Source of the DNA: Acidobacteria bacterium 28-1
GTDB taxonomy: Bacteria > Acidobacteriota > Blastocatellia > Pyrinomonadales > Pyrinomonadaceae
Reading direction: 5' to 3'
DNA length: 45,983 nt
NCBI GenBank assembly: GCA_002050365.1
Contig: MWYZ01000092.1
Coordinates: 1 to 45,983, forward strand
This document shows, in pieces, positions 25,195-34,600 of the stretch. Under the pieces are notes generated by a model. That model had not been told where the DNA came from. It made no database searches and was given only the letters and a program-made list of their open reading frames with translations. The position numbers were made by a program, and so were the translations under genes. How positions within the stretch are numbered: position 1 is the stretch's first letter; every line of letters begins with the position of its first letter.

Positions 25195-25268
25195 ACAACG
25201 CAGATTTTCACGCATGTTTCGAGGAAAAACATATTGAAGTTTATGATAGAGCGCATCCAAAAGCGTGA
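25195..25268 (+). pseudogene. Diverged duplicate of the xerC 3' end
   Basis: The copy reads TTQIFTHVS, then after a one-base loss [11 protein letters not shown] and TGA. xerC ends [13 protein letters not shown] and [11 protein letters not shown]. In the last eleven codons six bases differ (GAC/GAT, CGC/AGA, GCA/GCG, CAC/CAT, CCG/CCA) and all are synonymous. The Tyr nucleophile of XerC is Phe in the copy. Upstream, the sequence CGCAGATTTTCAC occurs twice in a row. Confidence 0.87.
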
Positions 25269-25280
25269 AATAAAAAATCT

Positions 25281-25949
25281 ATGAAAGCCAAACTCAATTT
25301 CAAAATCTTTTTCGCGTTCTTCTGCTTAACCGTCTTCGCTTCGACAATTACTGCCCAAGAGGAAAAGCCGCGAGTGATAGAGTTCGCACAGGTCGGCGTA
25401 AAATCGAATGAAACGGAAATTGATAGATTAACTGAAACGCTCGAAAAATTTATTAGCTGTTTGGAGAAAGAACCAGCGACTACCAGAGGTTTTATAAACG
25501 TGCCGGTAAATACCGAATTGGGCAAAAAGATAAAATTATTTATGGCAAATGCCGCGATGGAAAGTCGTGTCAGTTTTTTGGGTGAAGCAAAGCACCTAAA
25601 ATATTATCATTTCTCTGATATTAACTTTTTTCTTGTTCCGAAAAACGCAGAAATTCCCAGAATCTATACTCTCGAACCGTGCATTTGCCCAACTTTGAAT
25701 GTTATTGCGCCTGAGATCGTAACCAATCAAAATTCCGTTTTAACTTTCGAGGCAAAAGTGGGAGACGGTGATATTGACGGACTTTCTTACCATTGGCAAG
25801 TTTCGGCAGGTAAAATCGTCGAAGGACAAGGCACAAAAGCTATTGAAGTTGATGCGAAGGGCGCGAACGAAATAACCGCTACAGTGACAATCGGCGGCTT
25901 CTGCGAAACCTGTATGAAGGTGGCTTCGTTCATCACGAAGATTAAATAA
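25281..25949 (+). CDS. Exported protein with a PKD-like C-terminal domain
   Basis: A 222-aa protein with a signal peptide (MKAKLNFKIFFAFFCLTVFASTITAQ). The N-terminal half is not recognised. The second half has Cys pairs (EPCICPTL and FCETCMK) and a PKD-like run: VIAPEIVTNQNSVLTFEAKVGDGDIDGLSYHWQVSAGKIVEGQGT, ending ATVTIGGF. It probably acts in the periplasm or outside the cell. It begins 12 bases after the relic of xerC, so it was perhaps the original neighbour of xerC before the toxin-antitoxin module arrived. Confidence 0.7.
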   Translation: MKAKLNFKIFFAFFCLTVFASTITAQEEKPRVIEFAQVGVKSNETEIDRLTETLEKFISCLEKEPATTRGFINVPVNTELGKKIKLFMANAAMESRVSFLGEAKHLKYYHFSDINFFLVPKNAEIPRIYTLEPCICPTLNVIAPEIVTNQNSVLTFEAKVGDGDIDGLSYHWQVSAGKIVEGQGTKAIEVDAKGANEITATVTIGGFCETCMKVASFITKIK

Positions 25950-25972
25950 ATTCAAATTCAATATAAACTTCA

Positions 25973-26036
25973 AAAGGCAAAAGTAAAAATTTAACTTCCC
26001 TACTTTTACCTTCATTATCTTTTTACTTTTGCCTTT
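25973..26036. repeat. Inverted repeat built from AAAAGTAAAA words; shared terminator
   Basis: Arms 25973-25989 and 26020-26036 are perfectly complementary (AAAGGCAAAAGTAAAAA, 17 bp) with a 30-base spacer that carries another degenerate copy (CTACTTTTACC). It lies between converging genes (25281-25949 and yebC) and may stop transcription from both. Confidence 0.8.
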
Positions 26037-26039
26037 ATT

Positions 26040-26780
26040 TTATTCCATTTCCGATTCGCCAATGTCGAAGTTCGCGTAGATATTCTGCACATCGTCGTTG
26101 TCGTCAACGGCTTCGTAAAGTTTGAGCATCTTTTTCGCGTCGTCGCCTTCGAGTTTGATGTAGTTTTGCGGAATCATCGAAATTTCCGACGCTTGCGGTT
26201 CGATGCCCGCCGCTTTTATCGCTTCGTCAACGGCTTCGTAATTTTCGGGCGCGGTGTAGATTTCAAAAACGTCACCTTCGTCCTGCACGTCGTCCGCACC
26301 GGCTTCGATGGCGATTTCAAACAGTTCGTCTTCGGATTTTGCCGCTTTATCAACAATAACCAAACCTCTTTTGTCGAACATCCACGCGACCGAGCCGGCT
26401 TCGCCCAAGTTGCCGCCGTTTTTCGAGAGCAGATGGCGCAGTTCGGCAACCGTCCGATTGCGGTTGTCAGTCATCGTTTCGATTAAAATTGCTACGCCGC
26501 CGATGCCGTAGCCTTCGTATGTGATTTCCTCGTAATTAACGCCTTCGAGTTCGCCCGTGCCGCGTTTAATGGCGCGGTCAATCGTATCGTTCGGCATATT
26601 CTGTGCCTTCGCGTCGGTAACGGCTTTTCTAAGGCGCGCGTTTGCGTCAACGTCGCCGCTGCCGCCCGTCCGCGCCGCAACCGTAATTTCTTTAATCAGT
26701 TTAGTGAAAGCCTTCCCGCGTTTCGCGTCTAACGCGCCTTTTTTGTGCTTGATAGTGTGCCACTTGGAGTGTCCTGACAT
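26040..26780 (-). CDS. yebC: YebC/PmpR-family regulator or translation factor
   Basis: A 246-aa protein of the YebC family, whose members bind DNA or, by recent work, act on ribosomes stalled at proline stretches. It begins with the highly conserved [32 protein letters not shown] and carries [34 protein letters not shown] and [20 protein letters not shown]. The three-domain length is complete. It lies opposite to the small membrane gene at 26936. Confidence 0.95.
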   Translation of the reverse strand: MSGHSKWHTIKHKKGALDAKRGKAFTKLIKEITVAARTGGSGDVDANARLRKAVTDAKAQNMPNDTIDRAIKRGTGELEGVNYEEITYEGYGIGGVAILIETMTDNRNRTVAELRHLLSKNGGNLGEAGSVAWMFDKRGLVIVDKAAKSEDELFEIAIEAGADDVQDEGDVFEIYTAPENYEAVDEAIKAAGIEPQASEISMIPQNYIKLEGDDAKKMLKLYEAVDDNDDVQNIYANFDIGESEME

Positions 26781-26935
26781 TTTTTAACTTCCTGTCTTTT
26801 AATTTGTTGAAAGACGCAAATATAACACGCGAAAATTTACTCGCGCAACCCGATTCTTTTACATTCTTTTCATCTTTCCGTTACATCTTCTTAATTTGTG
26901 TCTGTTTTAATCAATCACAGAAAAGGAGATTTTTT

Positions 26936-27154
26936 ATGCAAAAAGAATTGACGATTTTTATTATCTGTATCTTGGCTTTGACTGCCGATGTGCTTTGTCT
27001 TTGGCAGATTCTGAATTTTCGGGTCAACGGAGCTTTTCTGATTGACGAAATTTACGGCGGCGCAATTATCACTTCGCTCGCCGTCATCGCGTTTTTCCTT
27101 GTATGGTTCAGCTATCTTCTGCTGCGAAAGATAATTGACCGAACGCTGGATTAA
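26936..27154 (+). CDS. Small hypothetical membrane protein
   Basis: A 72-aa protein with two membrane segments, LTIFIICILALTADVLCLWQIL and GGAIITSLAVIAFFLVWFSYLLL. AAAGGAGA lies about 8 bases before the ATG at 26936, which decides this start over an earlier one at 26804. Family unknown. Its TAA overlaps the stop of the DUF167 gene on the other strand (TTAA, 27151-27154). Confidence 0.6.
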   Translation: MQKELTIFIICILALTADVLCLWQILNFRVNGAFLIDEIYGGAIITSLAVIAFFLVWFSYLLLRKIIDRTLD

Positions 27155-27438
27155 ACGCCGATTAAGTTTAATAAATCAGCGTGATTTATCCCGCCTACGC
27201 GGACTTGCTTCTGCTTTGAGGTTTGCCCGCTCAATATCTCAACCGCGCTTTTCGTCACGCCAAACTTTTTCGACAAAACCTTTATTAATTCTGCGTTTGC
27301 CGCACCGTCAACCGGCGGCGATGCGATTCTAACTTTCAACGCGCCGTCCATTTCGCCGACAATTTCGCTTTTCGACGCTCGCGGAACAACGCGCACATTG
27401 AAAATTAAACCGCCCGCCTTTTCTACAAATTGAATCAC
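27151..27438 (-). CDS. DUF167 (YggU) family protein
   Basis: A protein of about 95 aa with the DUF167 core: FNVRVVPRASKSEIVGEMDGALKVRIASPPVDGAANAELIKVLSKKFGV, then VEILSGQTSKQKQVRV. The reaction is unknown, but the family often lies beside yggS and yggT, as here. I start at GTG 27438, which overlaps the yggT TAG by one base (TAGTG); an earlier in-frame start would lie well inside yggT. Confidence 0.87.
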   Translation of the reverse strand: MIQFVEKAGGLIFNVRVVPRASKSEIVGEMDGALKVRIASPPVDGAANAELIKVLSKKFGVTKSAVEILSGQTSKQKQVRVGGINHADLLNLIGV

Positions 27439-28025
27439 TAATAAACGAAGGTTCTTAAAATTATCGTTTGCAAAAACCCCAAAAGAAGCAAAACCAGCAT
27501 CGCCGAAATATCGAACATTCCAATGGTTGGAATTAAACGCCGCGCCGGAATCAGAATCGGGTCGGTTACGCGATGGACAAAACCGAGAAAAGTGTTGCGC
27601 GTAAAGACAAACCACGAGCCGATAAAGCGGATAAAAATAAATAAAATATAAACGCTGAGCAAGCCGTAAAGCACGAAACCGATTAACGCTTTGGCGTTGT
27701 TTGTCTTTATCGCTTCGGTTAAACCGTCAACGATAAAAAATGTGTTGCTGATAATTCCCAACGCAAAATAAGCCAGCACGACGGATATAAAAATCGTTAC
27801 CAGCGGCGCAAGCCGCGTGTCCACGCGAAACTGCGCCAAAAGCCGCGCCGCCGGATAAACAAAACGGTCGGTTAATTTTTTGAGTTTATAAGAAAATCTG
27901 CCGACGCTGCCGAACGGATTTGGGTCTGAATAATTGAAAATCAAGCGCAAAATCAATGTAATGACAAACGCCAACATTGCGTAGATAACGACGGTTTGGA
28001 TTATTGGATAAAATGTTGAGAGCAT
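27438..28025 (-). CDS. yggT: YggT family membrane protein
   Basis: A protein of about 195 aa with several membrane segments. The family unit DP(L/I)..P.R..IP is present as VTDPILIPARRLIPTIGMFDISAMLVLLLLGFLQTI near the end, and a related stretch in the first half (FVYPAARLLAQFRVDTRLAPLVTIFI) suggests two internal units. The role is unclear; it has been linked to envelope or osmotic functions. The ATG at 28025 is chosen because the longer reading begins in the word-repeat leader. Confidence 0.87.
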   Translation of the reverse strand: MLSTFYPIIQTVVIYAMLAFVITLILRLIFNYSDPNPFGSVGRFSYKLKKLTDRFVYPAARLLAQFRVDTRLAPLVTIFISVVLAYFALGIISNTFFIVDGLTEAIKTNNAKALIGFVLYGLLSVYILFIFIRFIGSWFVFTRNTFLGFVHRVTDPILIPARRLIPTIGMFDISAMLVLLLLGFLQTIILRTFVY

Positions 28026-28093
28026 AAAATTAAATGTAAAATTGAAAACGGAAAATGCAAAATTAAAAATCAAATTCAGAAGTCAAAATTCTT
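28026..28093. repeat. AAAATGTAAAATTGAAAA-type word array
   Basis: About 65 bases before yggT consist of degenerate words such as AAATGTAAAATTGAAAAC, GGAAAATGCAAAATT and AAAAATCAAATTC. It resembles one arm of the word-built inverted repeats, but I see no clear opposite arm. Confidence 0.5.
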
Positions 28094-28106
28094 TTATCTA
28101 TATTTT

Positions 28107-28123
28107 TCCGTGTTCATCTGTGG
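28107..28123 (-). repeat. Dispersed word CCACAGATGNNCACGGA, copy 2
   Basis: On the minus strand the sequence CCACAGATGAACACGGA spans the yggS stop (TGA in AGATGA). It matches the word after the glucoamylase gene (4761-4777) at 15 of 17 positions. Confidence 0.5.
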
Positions 28124-28806
28124 ACGAATTTTTCTCGTGCGCCGAAAATCGCCGTGCCGACTCGCACCAACGTTGCGCCTTCTTCGATGGCAATTTCAAA
28201 ATCGTGGCTCATTCCCATCGAAAGTTCGCCGTTCGGTAAAAACTCATCGCGGATTTCCCGAAGTCGTCGAAAAAAGGGACGCGCCTTTTCTATATCTTCA
28301 AAAAACGGCGGAATAATCATCAAACCGTCAAATTTCAAACGCTCGCAAGTTTTCAAACGCTCAACTAAATTCGGCAATCCTTTTTCATCAATACCGTTTT
28401 TCGCTTGTTCCCCGGCTAAATCAACTTGCGCCAGAACCGACAAGCTCGTTCGATTTTCTTCAATACAAATACGTTCCAATCTTTCGGCAAGTTCAACCGA
28501 ATCGAGCGTGTGAATAACATCGAAAAGTTTAACGGCACGTCTGGCTTTATTTGATTGAAGATGTCCGATGAGATGCCATTCGAGATTTTTTTTCCCGAGT
28601 TCTTTAATCTTTTCTTCGGCTTCCTGAATCTTGTTTTCGCCGAAAATCGTTGCGCCTGCCGCCATTGCGTCTCGCAAAACCTTTGTCGAGTGAGTTTTGC
28701 TGACGGCGATGAGTTTTATTTCATCGGCATTTCGCCCGCTTTTCTGCGCTGCTTTTTCTATTCTTTTTTTAACTTCCGCCAAATTCTCGCGCAAAAAGTT
28801 TTGCAT
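28114..28806 (-). CDS. yggS: YggS-family pyridoxal phosphate homeostasis protein
   Basis: A 230-aa protein with the alanine-racemase N-terminal barrel. The PLP-binding Lys is in LIAVSKTHS (about residue 36), followed by [46 protein letters not shown] and [27 protein letters not shown]. YggS/PLPBP binds PLP and keeps vitamin B6 and amino-acid pools balanced without a clear enzyme activity. It is the first gene of yggS-yggT-DUF167. ATG 28806 and GTG 28809 are both possible; its end overlaps the CCACAGATG word. Confidence 0.93.
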   Translation of the reverse strand: MQNFLRENLAEVKKRIEKAAQKSGRNADEIKLIAVSKTHSTKVLRDAMAAGATIFGENKIQEAEEKIKELGKKNLEWHLIGHLQSNKARRAVKLFDVIHTLDSVELAERLERICIEENRTSLSVLAQVDLAGEQAKNGIDEKGLPNLVERLKTCERLKFDGLMIIPPFFEDIEKARPFFRRLREIRDEFLPNGELSMGMSHDFEIAIEEGATLVRVGTAIFGAREKFVHR

Positions 28807-28837
28807 CACTTAAATATAGCAAACTCGAACCACGTTC

Positions 28838-28866
28838 TTGAACTTTAGGTATTAAATTAGTATCAT
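28838..28866 (+). promoter_or_regulatory. Duplicated tRNA-Leu promoter (upstream copy)
   Basis: TTGAAC (28838-28843) and TATCAT (28861-28866), separated by 17 bases, match exactly the boxes and spacing of the intact tRNA-Leu promoter at 31277-31305. It now precedes a tRNA relic and then the S9 peptidase gene. Confidence 0.6.
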
Positions 28867-28885
28867 TTGCTCTACCTTTTTTCGT

Positions 28886-28969
28886 ACGAACGTGGCGAAA
28901 TCAATAGACGCGCACATCTCAGAAACTTGTGGGAACATTCCCGCGAAAACTCGATTCTTCTCTTCAAAG
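28886..28969 (+). pseudogene. tRNA-Leu pseudogene (degenerate copy of the gene at 31326)
   Basis: The sequence aligns along its whole length with the intact tRNA-Leu. Shared parts include the CTCAGAA anticodon loop and TCGATTCTTCTC of the T arm. The acceptor ends ACGAACG and TCTTCAA no longer pair, the anticodon stem has lost two pairs, and the D arm is altered (GAAATCAATAGACG against GGAACTGGTAGACG). Homology begins upstream of the promoter, near 28822. A perfect 9-bp hairpin (AAAGTCTTC, 28966-28974 with 28983-28991) follows at the end. Confidence 0.85.
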
Positions 28970-29100
28970 TCTTCAATAAATCGAAGACTTTCCAAATATT
29001 TATTGCAGCCATTGATTGTAGGTTGTATATTAATTGCGTAACTTTCAAATCCAAACAATAAAACCTTTTTCTATTCCTATTCTTAAGGAGAGCTTTCTTT

Positions 29101-31098
29101 ATGCAGCGGTTAATAATTTTAAGTTTAACGATAATCTTGGTCGTGTCAGTTGTATTTGGTCAAAACAACACGAACACGACGGCTCAAAGCACAAATAAAA
29201 ATAACACAATCAAACCCGGAGATAATCTGGTCGTTCAAGGAATTCCCGCAATTCCGGCAGAACTAGTGGAGACGGTTAAGAAATATACAGAAAGCAGTCC
29301 TGTATTTTTGAGCGACTGGCATCCGACAAAACGAGAGATGCTGGTCGGGAAACGCGCCGGAAATACATTTCAAGTTCATCTGATAAATTCGCCTGACGCA
29401 GCGCCGAAACAACTCACTTCTTTTCCAGAACCGGTTGGGGGCGGCAGTTATCAAAGAAAGAGCGGGGATTACTTTATTTTCTCAAAAGCGACTGGGGGCA
29501 ATGAAGTCAGCCAGCTTTTTCGCTATGACATCAGTTCAGGTAAAGTTACCCGAATAACAATGGATGATAAAAAACGAAATGGTTCCGGTCCCTGGTCAAA
29601 TTCGGGCGAGCAAATTGCTTACACGGCGGTAATGACCGGAGCGCAAAGTTCTACTGACAGTTTTAAAACCGAATTACATACGATTAATGCGTCTAACCCG
29701 CAAACAGACCGCTTGGTGATTAATTTTGACGGAGTCGGCTGGTCGCCGCTCGGCTGGTCGCCGGATGATAAAAAATTAATCATCGGGCAATATGTCTCAG
29801 CAAATGAAAGCTATCTCTGGTTATTAGATGTTGAGACAGGTGACAAAACTCTAATAACGCCTAAAATCGGCAATGAAAAGGTTTCATACGGTTATGCTCA
29901 GTTCAGCAAAGACGGTAAAGGTTTATATTTAACCACCGACAAAGATTCTGAATTTCAGAGGCTTTCTTACCTCGACCTGACAAATAAAAATCTTAAAACA
30001 TTAACATCTCAGATTAACTGGGATGTAGACGGATTCGAGCTATCTCATGACGGCAAAATGCTGGCTTTCGCAACGAATGAAAACGGCATATACAAGTTGC
30101 ATGTAGTAGACACGGAGACTTTCAAAGAATATCAACTACCAAAACTTCCGGTCGGGCAATTGTTTGGATATACTTGGCACAAGACTACAAATGAACTCGG
30201 TTTTAGTATTTCATCATATCAGTCAATAGCCGATGTTTATTCGCTCGACGTTAAAACTAAAAAGTTAACGCATTGGGCAAAAGCCGACCTAAACGGATAT
30301 GAGACAAAAGGACTTCGTGAACCTGAATTGGTCAATTGGAAGAGTTTCGATGATAAAATAATTTCCGGTTTTCTTTATCGTCCGCCGACTAATTTTACCG
30401 GCAAACGCCCGATTATTATTGATATTCACGGCGGACCGGAAGGTCAATCTATTCCGTTACCGCTTGACCGCGAGGCTTACTATGTCAACGAACTCGGCAT
30501 CGCAATTATCCAACCAAACGTTCGAGGTTCATCGGGCTACGGCAAAACATTTCTCCAGCTCGACAACGGTTATAAACGCGAGGACACAGTCAAAGACATC
30601 GGAGCATTGCTTGACTGGATAGCAACGCAGCCGTACCTTGATAAAGACAGAATAATGGTTACGGGCGGAAGCTACGGCGGTTATATGACTTTGGCGGTCG
30701 CAACTCATTACAATGACCGAATTCGAGCCAGCGTTGATATTGTCGGAATATCGAATTTCGTTACGTTTCTTCAAAACACCGAAACCTATCGCCGAGACCT
30801 TCGACGGGTTGAATATGGAGATGAAAGAGACCCGAAGATGCTTGAGTTTTTAACAAAAATTTCGCCTCTCACCAACGCCGGCAAAATCAGTAAACCCTTA
30901 TTTGTCGTTCAGGGAAAAAATGACCCGCGCGTTCCATACACCGAAGCGGAACAAATCGTTGCGGCGGCAAGAAAGAACAACACTCCGGTTTGGTACTTGA
31001 TGGCAAATGATGAAGGACACGGATTTAGAAAGAAGAACAATCAGGATTATCTATTTTATGCAACAGTTCTTTTTGTTAAAGAACATCTTCTAAAGTAA
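29101..31098 (+). CDS. S9 family peptidase (DPP4/prolyl oligopeptidase-like)
   Basis: A 665-aa exported serine peptidase with a signal peptide (MQRLIILSLTIILVVSVVFGQ). Residues about 60-400 form a beta-propeller with TolB-like units (WSPDDKKLIIGQ, WSNSGEQIAYTAV), and the last about 260 form an alpha/beta hydrolase with Ser524 (GGSYGGYM), Asp608 (NDPRVP) and His640 (DEGHGF). It likely trims peptides in the periplasm. AAGGAGAG lies nine bases before the ATG. It is flanked by a tRNA-Leu relic and the intact tRNA-Leu. Confidence 0.93.
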   Translation: MQRLIILSLTIILVVSVVFGQNNTNTTAQSTNKNNTIKPGDNLVVQGIPAIPAELVETVKKYTESSPVFLSDWHPTKREMLVGKRAGNTFQVHLINSPDAAPKQLTSFPEPVGGGSYQRKSGDYFIFSKATGGNEVSQLFRYDISSGKVTRITMDDKKRNGSGPWSNSGEQIAYTAVMTGAQSSTDSFKTELHTINASNPQTDRLVINFDGVGWSPLGWSPDDKKLIIGQYVSANESYLWLLDVETGDKTLITPKIGNEKVSYGYAQFSKDGKGLYLTTDKDSEFQRLSYLDLTNKNLKTLTSQINWDVDGFELSHDGKMLAFATNENGIYKLHVVDTETFKEYQLPKLPVGQLFGYTWHKTTNELGFSISSYQSIADVYSLDVKTKKLTHWAKADLNGYETKGLREPELVNWKSFDDKIISGFLYRPPTNFTGKRPIIIDIHGGPEGQSIPLPLDREAYYVNELGIAIIQPNVRGSSGYGKTFLQLDNGYKREDTVKDIGALLDWIATQPYLDKDRIMVTGGSYGGYMTLAVATHYNDRIRASVDIVGISNFVTFLQNTETYRRDLRRVEYGDERDPKMLEFLTKISPLTNAGKISKPLFVVQGKNDPRVPYTEAEQIVAAARKNNTPVWYLMANDEGHGFRKKNNQDYLFYATVLFVKEHLLK

Positions 31099-31154
31099 AT
31101 TCTAAGGCATTAGGCATTTGAAAATTTACAACTGTCATATGCCAATAAATTATG

Positions 31155-31191
31155 AAAGCCAGCCGAAGAAATGCTTTGGTTGGCTTTTTTT
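31155..31191 (+). terminator. Rho-independent terminator of the S9 peptidase gene
   Basis: AAAGCCAGCCGAAG pairs with CTTTGGTTGGCTTT (two G-U pairs) with a five-base loop, and a run of T to 31191 follows. Confidence 0.8.
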
Positions 31192-31276
31192 GGTTTTCCA
31201 CATAATTTTAAGTTGCGCTCTAATCATGCTAAAGCCAAAAAGATTGCTCAACATAAAAAAGTTCGATTCACCATTC

Positions 31277-31305
31277 TTGAACTTCTGCGATTAAATTCGT
31301 ATCAT
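31277..31305 (+). promoter_or_regulatory. Sigma70-type promoter of tRNA-Leu
   Basis: TTGAAC (31277-31282) and TATCAT (31300-31305) are 17 bases apart, and the tRNA starts 20 bases downstream. The same pair and spacing occur before the tRNA relic. Confidence 0.7.
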
Positions 31306-31325
31306 TTGCTTTACCTTTTTTTCGC

Positions 31326-31409
31326 GCGGACGTGGCGGAACTGGTAGACGCGCAGGTCTCAGAAGCCTGTGGGAGCAATCTCGTGGAAGTTCGATTCTTC
31401 TCGTCCGCA
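31326..31409 (+). tRNA. tRNA-Leu (anticodon CAG)
   Basis: Acceptor GCGGACG (31326-31332) pairs with CGTCCGC (31402-31408), with the A discriminator at 31409. The D arm contains GGCGGAACTGGTAGACGC. The anticodon stem CAGGT/GCCTG encloses CTCAGAA, giving anticodon CAG. A long variable arm (TGGGAGCAATCTCGT) marks a class II tRNA. The T loop TTCGATTC is present. CCA is not encoded. A T-rich stretch follows. Between 31410 and 31623 I see no gene. Confidence 0.95.
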
Positions 31410-31623
31410 TTTTTCTTTTCCCTTCTTTTATCGGCTCTTTTCAAACATATAGCACTCAGCCTTTGTTGGGCTTCTTTGATTATTCATTTGATGAAAACCT
31501 AACTTTAACTTTTGAAACCGCAATGGAATACTTTTAGGAAAGATTTATCAAATCCTTACATCAATAAATGGTTTTATAAATTGAGAGATTTTTTAATTGC
31601 TTTTGAGTAATTGACTGAAAATT

Positions 31624-34600
31624 ATGCCAAACGACCTTGAATTAAAAAGATAAATTGAGGCAAATCTTCGTTCGTTTCTTTCCGGTAACTTAAAACAAAA
31701 CGCATTACGTTTTCTCGAAACACTTGGTTATGAAAGCGACAAGAAGATAGACCTTCAACCAAATACGGCGGAAGGTTTTAAAGCGTTTTTAAAGCAAAAC
31801 TCCGAACAATTAACGAACGAGGGAAAAGCGCATTTGGACGAATGGGAAACGGTTGATTTTCTTTTCCAGCTTACCGATGAAGAAATCAGTCGCACCAAAA
31901 GTTTGTTTGATACGAGCAAAGTTGATGTTTCCGATAAGCGCATAGAATCTTATCTTTTCTTTGCCATTTAATTAAAAAAAGCTGAGTATCGCCGCTCCGA
32001 ACTGGCGGAAATCACACGGGAGATAAACCGCATGTTTCCGATGCCTGTGATGATTCTTTTTCAGCACGGCGACACCTTAACCTTTTCCATCATTGACCGC
32101 CGACTTCATAAACGGGATACAACTAAAGACGTTCTGCAAAAAGTAACTTTAATCAAAGATATTCGTCTTGAGAATCCGCACCGGGCGCACGTTGAAATTC
32201 TCGAAGACCTTGCTTTGCATAATTACAATGTTTCAAACTTTGTCGAACTTCATAACGCTTGGCAGAAAACGCTCGATACTAAAGAGCTTAATAAAAGATT
32301 TTTTCAGGAATTGGCGAACTGGTATTTTTGGGCGGTTGAAAATGTTACGTTTCCCGCCGGTGAAGAAAAAGATGAAGATATTCGCAATGCGACAAATGTA
32401 ATTCGCTTGATTACCCGTTTAATGTTTGTTTGGTTTTTGAAAGAAAAAGGTTTGGTTTCCGATAAACTTTTCAATGAAAAATACTTAAAAACGATTTTGC
32501 GTTTCAAAGACGACAGCGCATTTTACAAAGCCATTCTGCAAAATCTTTTCTTTGCCACGCTCAATTCGGAAATGGGCAAGCGCAAATTTATTGCAGAGAG
32601 CAATGGCGGCAAAAATTCGCAGCATTTCGTTCACAACGTCTTTCGTTATCAGCGTGAATTTATCAAAGCCGAAGAGACAATTAAAGAACTTTTCGAGCCG
32701 ATTCCATTTTTAAACGGCGGTTTGTTTGAATGTCTGGATAAGGAAACGGAAGTTGACGGGACAAAATGCCGTGTTCGGGTTGACGGTTTTTCAGACCATC
32801 CGAAGAATGTCTTGGAAATCCCGGATGAATTATTTTTCGGAAGCGAAAGGGAGATTGAACTAAATGAAATTTACGGCACGAAGAATAAAAAATACAAAGT
32901 TCGTGGACTGATAAACATTCTCAACAGCTATAAATTCACGATTACCGAAAACACGCCGATTGAAGAAGAAATTGCGCTTGACCCGGAACTTCTTGGAAAA
33001 GTCTTTGAAAATCTTCTGGCAAATTTCAATCCCGAAACTAAAACGACGGCACGAAAGCAGACGGGCAGTTCTTATACGCCTCGTGAAATCGTCAATTATA
33101 TGGTTGACGAATCGCTGCTTGCTTATCTGAAAGCGAAGTTGCAGACGGAAACACAAGGTTTTGCCGGGTTTGTCGCATTCGGCGAAAATCAGCCGACAAT
33201 GTTCGGCAATGAAGCACGAATTCAGCAAAAGTTTGAAATGCCGGTCAGCAATAATCGTTGGCACGGCAAAGATGAAAGTTTGGAAACGGCTTTGAGAAAC
33301 CTTTTCAGTTACACCGAAGACAAACACGACTTTAACGAAACCGAAACTGAAATTCTTATTAAAGCGATTGATAACTGCAAGATTCTCGACCCGGCTTGCG
33401 GTTCGGGAGCGTTTCCGATGGGCATTCTGCACCGGCTTGTTCATCTGCTCGGAAAGCTCGATAAGAACAATGAAAAGTGGCGTGAATGGCAGCGATTGAA
33501 GGCAATCAAAGACACGGAAGAAGCCTATAAAATCGGCGACCATAAAGAGCGTGAAGATAGACTTTTGGAAATCAACGATGTTTTTGAAAACAATGCCAGC
33601 GATTACGGGCGCAAACTGTTTTTGATTGAAAATTGTATTTACGGCGTTGATATTCAGCCGATTGCGATTCAGATTGCCAAACTTCGTTTCTTTATCTCGT
33701 TAATCGTTGACCAAAAAGCGAACACGGAAAAGGAAAATCTCGGCATTCGTCCGCTTCCGAATCTCGAAACAAAATTCGTGGCGGCAAATACGCTGATTGG
33801 ACTTGAAACCAACGGCGGTTTGAAACCGAACGGCGTAACCGAATTGGAAAAGCAGTTAAAAGAAGTTCGTGCCAAACACTTTGGCGCACGCTCGCGGCGG
33901 ACAAAAGAAAAATATCGCACCGAAGATAAAAAGATACGCAGCCAAATCGCCGAGCTTTTGAAACAAGGCGGCATCAACGAAACTTCCGCCGATTTAATTA
34001 CGGATTGGAATCCTTACGACCAGAACGCTTCGGCGAAATGGTTTGATGCGGAATGGATGTTCGGTATTGAAAAGGGTTTTGATATAGCTATAGGTAATCC
34101 GCCGTATGTTTTCGCTAGAAATAGCGAGAGTAAGAGAATGACTGAAGCCGACAAAAAGTATTTTTACCGAAATTATAAACTTGCTGAATACCAAGTAAAT
34201 TTGTATCCGCTTTTTGTAGAAAATTCGACGAACAACTTAAAAAAGAATGGTGTTTTAAGTTTAGTTACGCCAAACAATTGGCTGACGATTAACACTAATA
34301 AATTGTTGCGAAAATTCGTGCTTGAAAAATCAAATGTAACGATTGTCAACTTCTACGCTCGTGTTTTTGAAAGTGCAGATGTTGATTGTGCAATTTTGAT
34401 TTTCCGAAACTCTAACGACAATCGAGAAATTGAATTGTTAGAATATGTCGAAGATTTTGTTTCAGTCAAAAAAGCAAATGCGGACTTCTTTCTCAAACAA
34501 AGGGATTTCATTATTAACATCGAAGCATTGAAAGGAAACGAAACATTAGCGTTTTTACAGAAAATAGAAAATCTTTCCGACAAACTCTCAGATGTGGCAA

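Noticed and set aside
31624..32031. Stop-codon recoding or a variant genetic code to read through the two TAA codons
   Set aside because: TAA ends many complete genes in the window, and no readthrough signal was seen. Nonsense mutation with restart is simpler.
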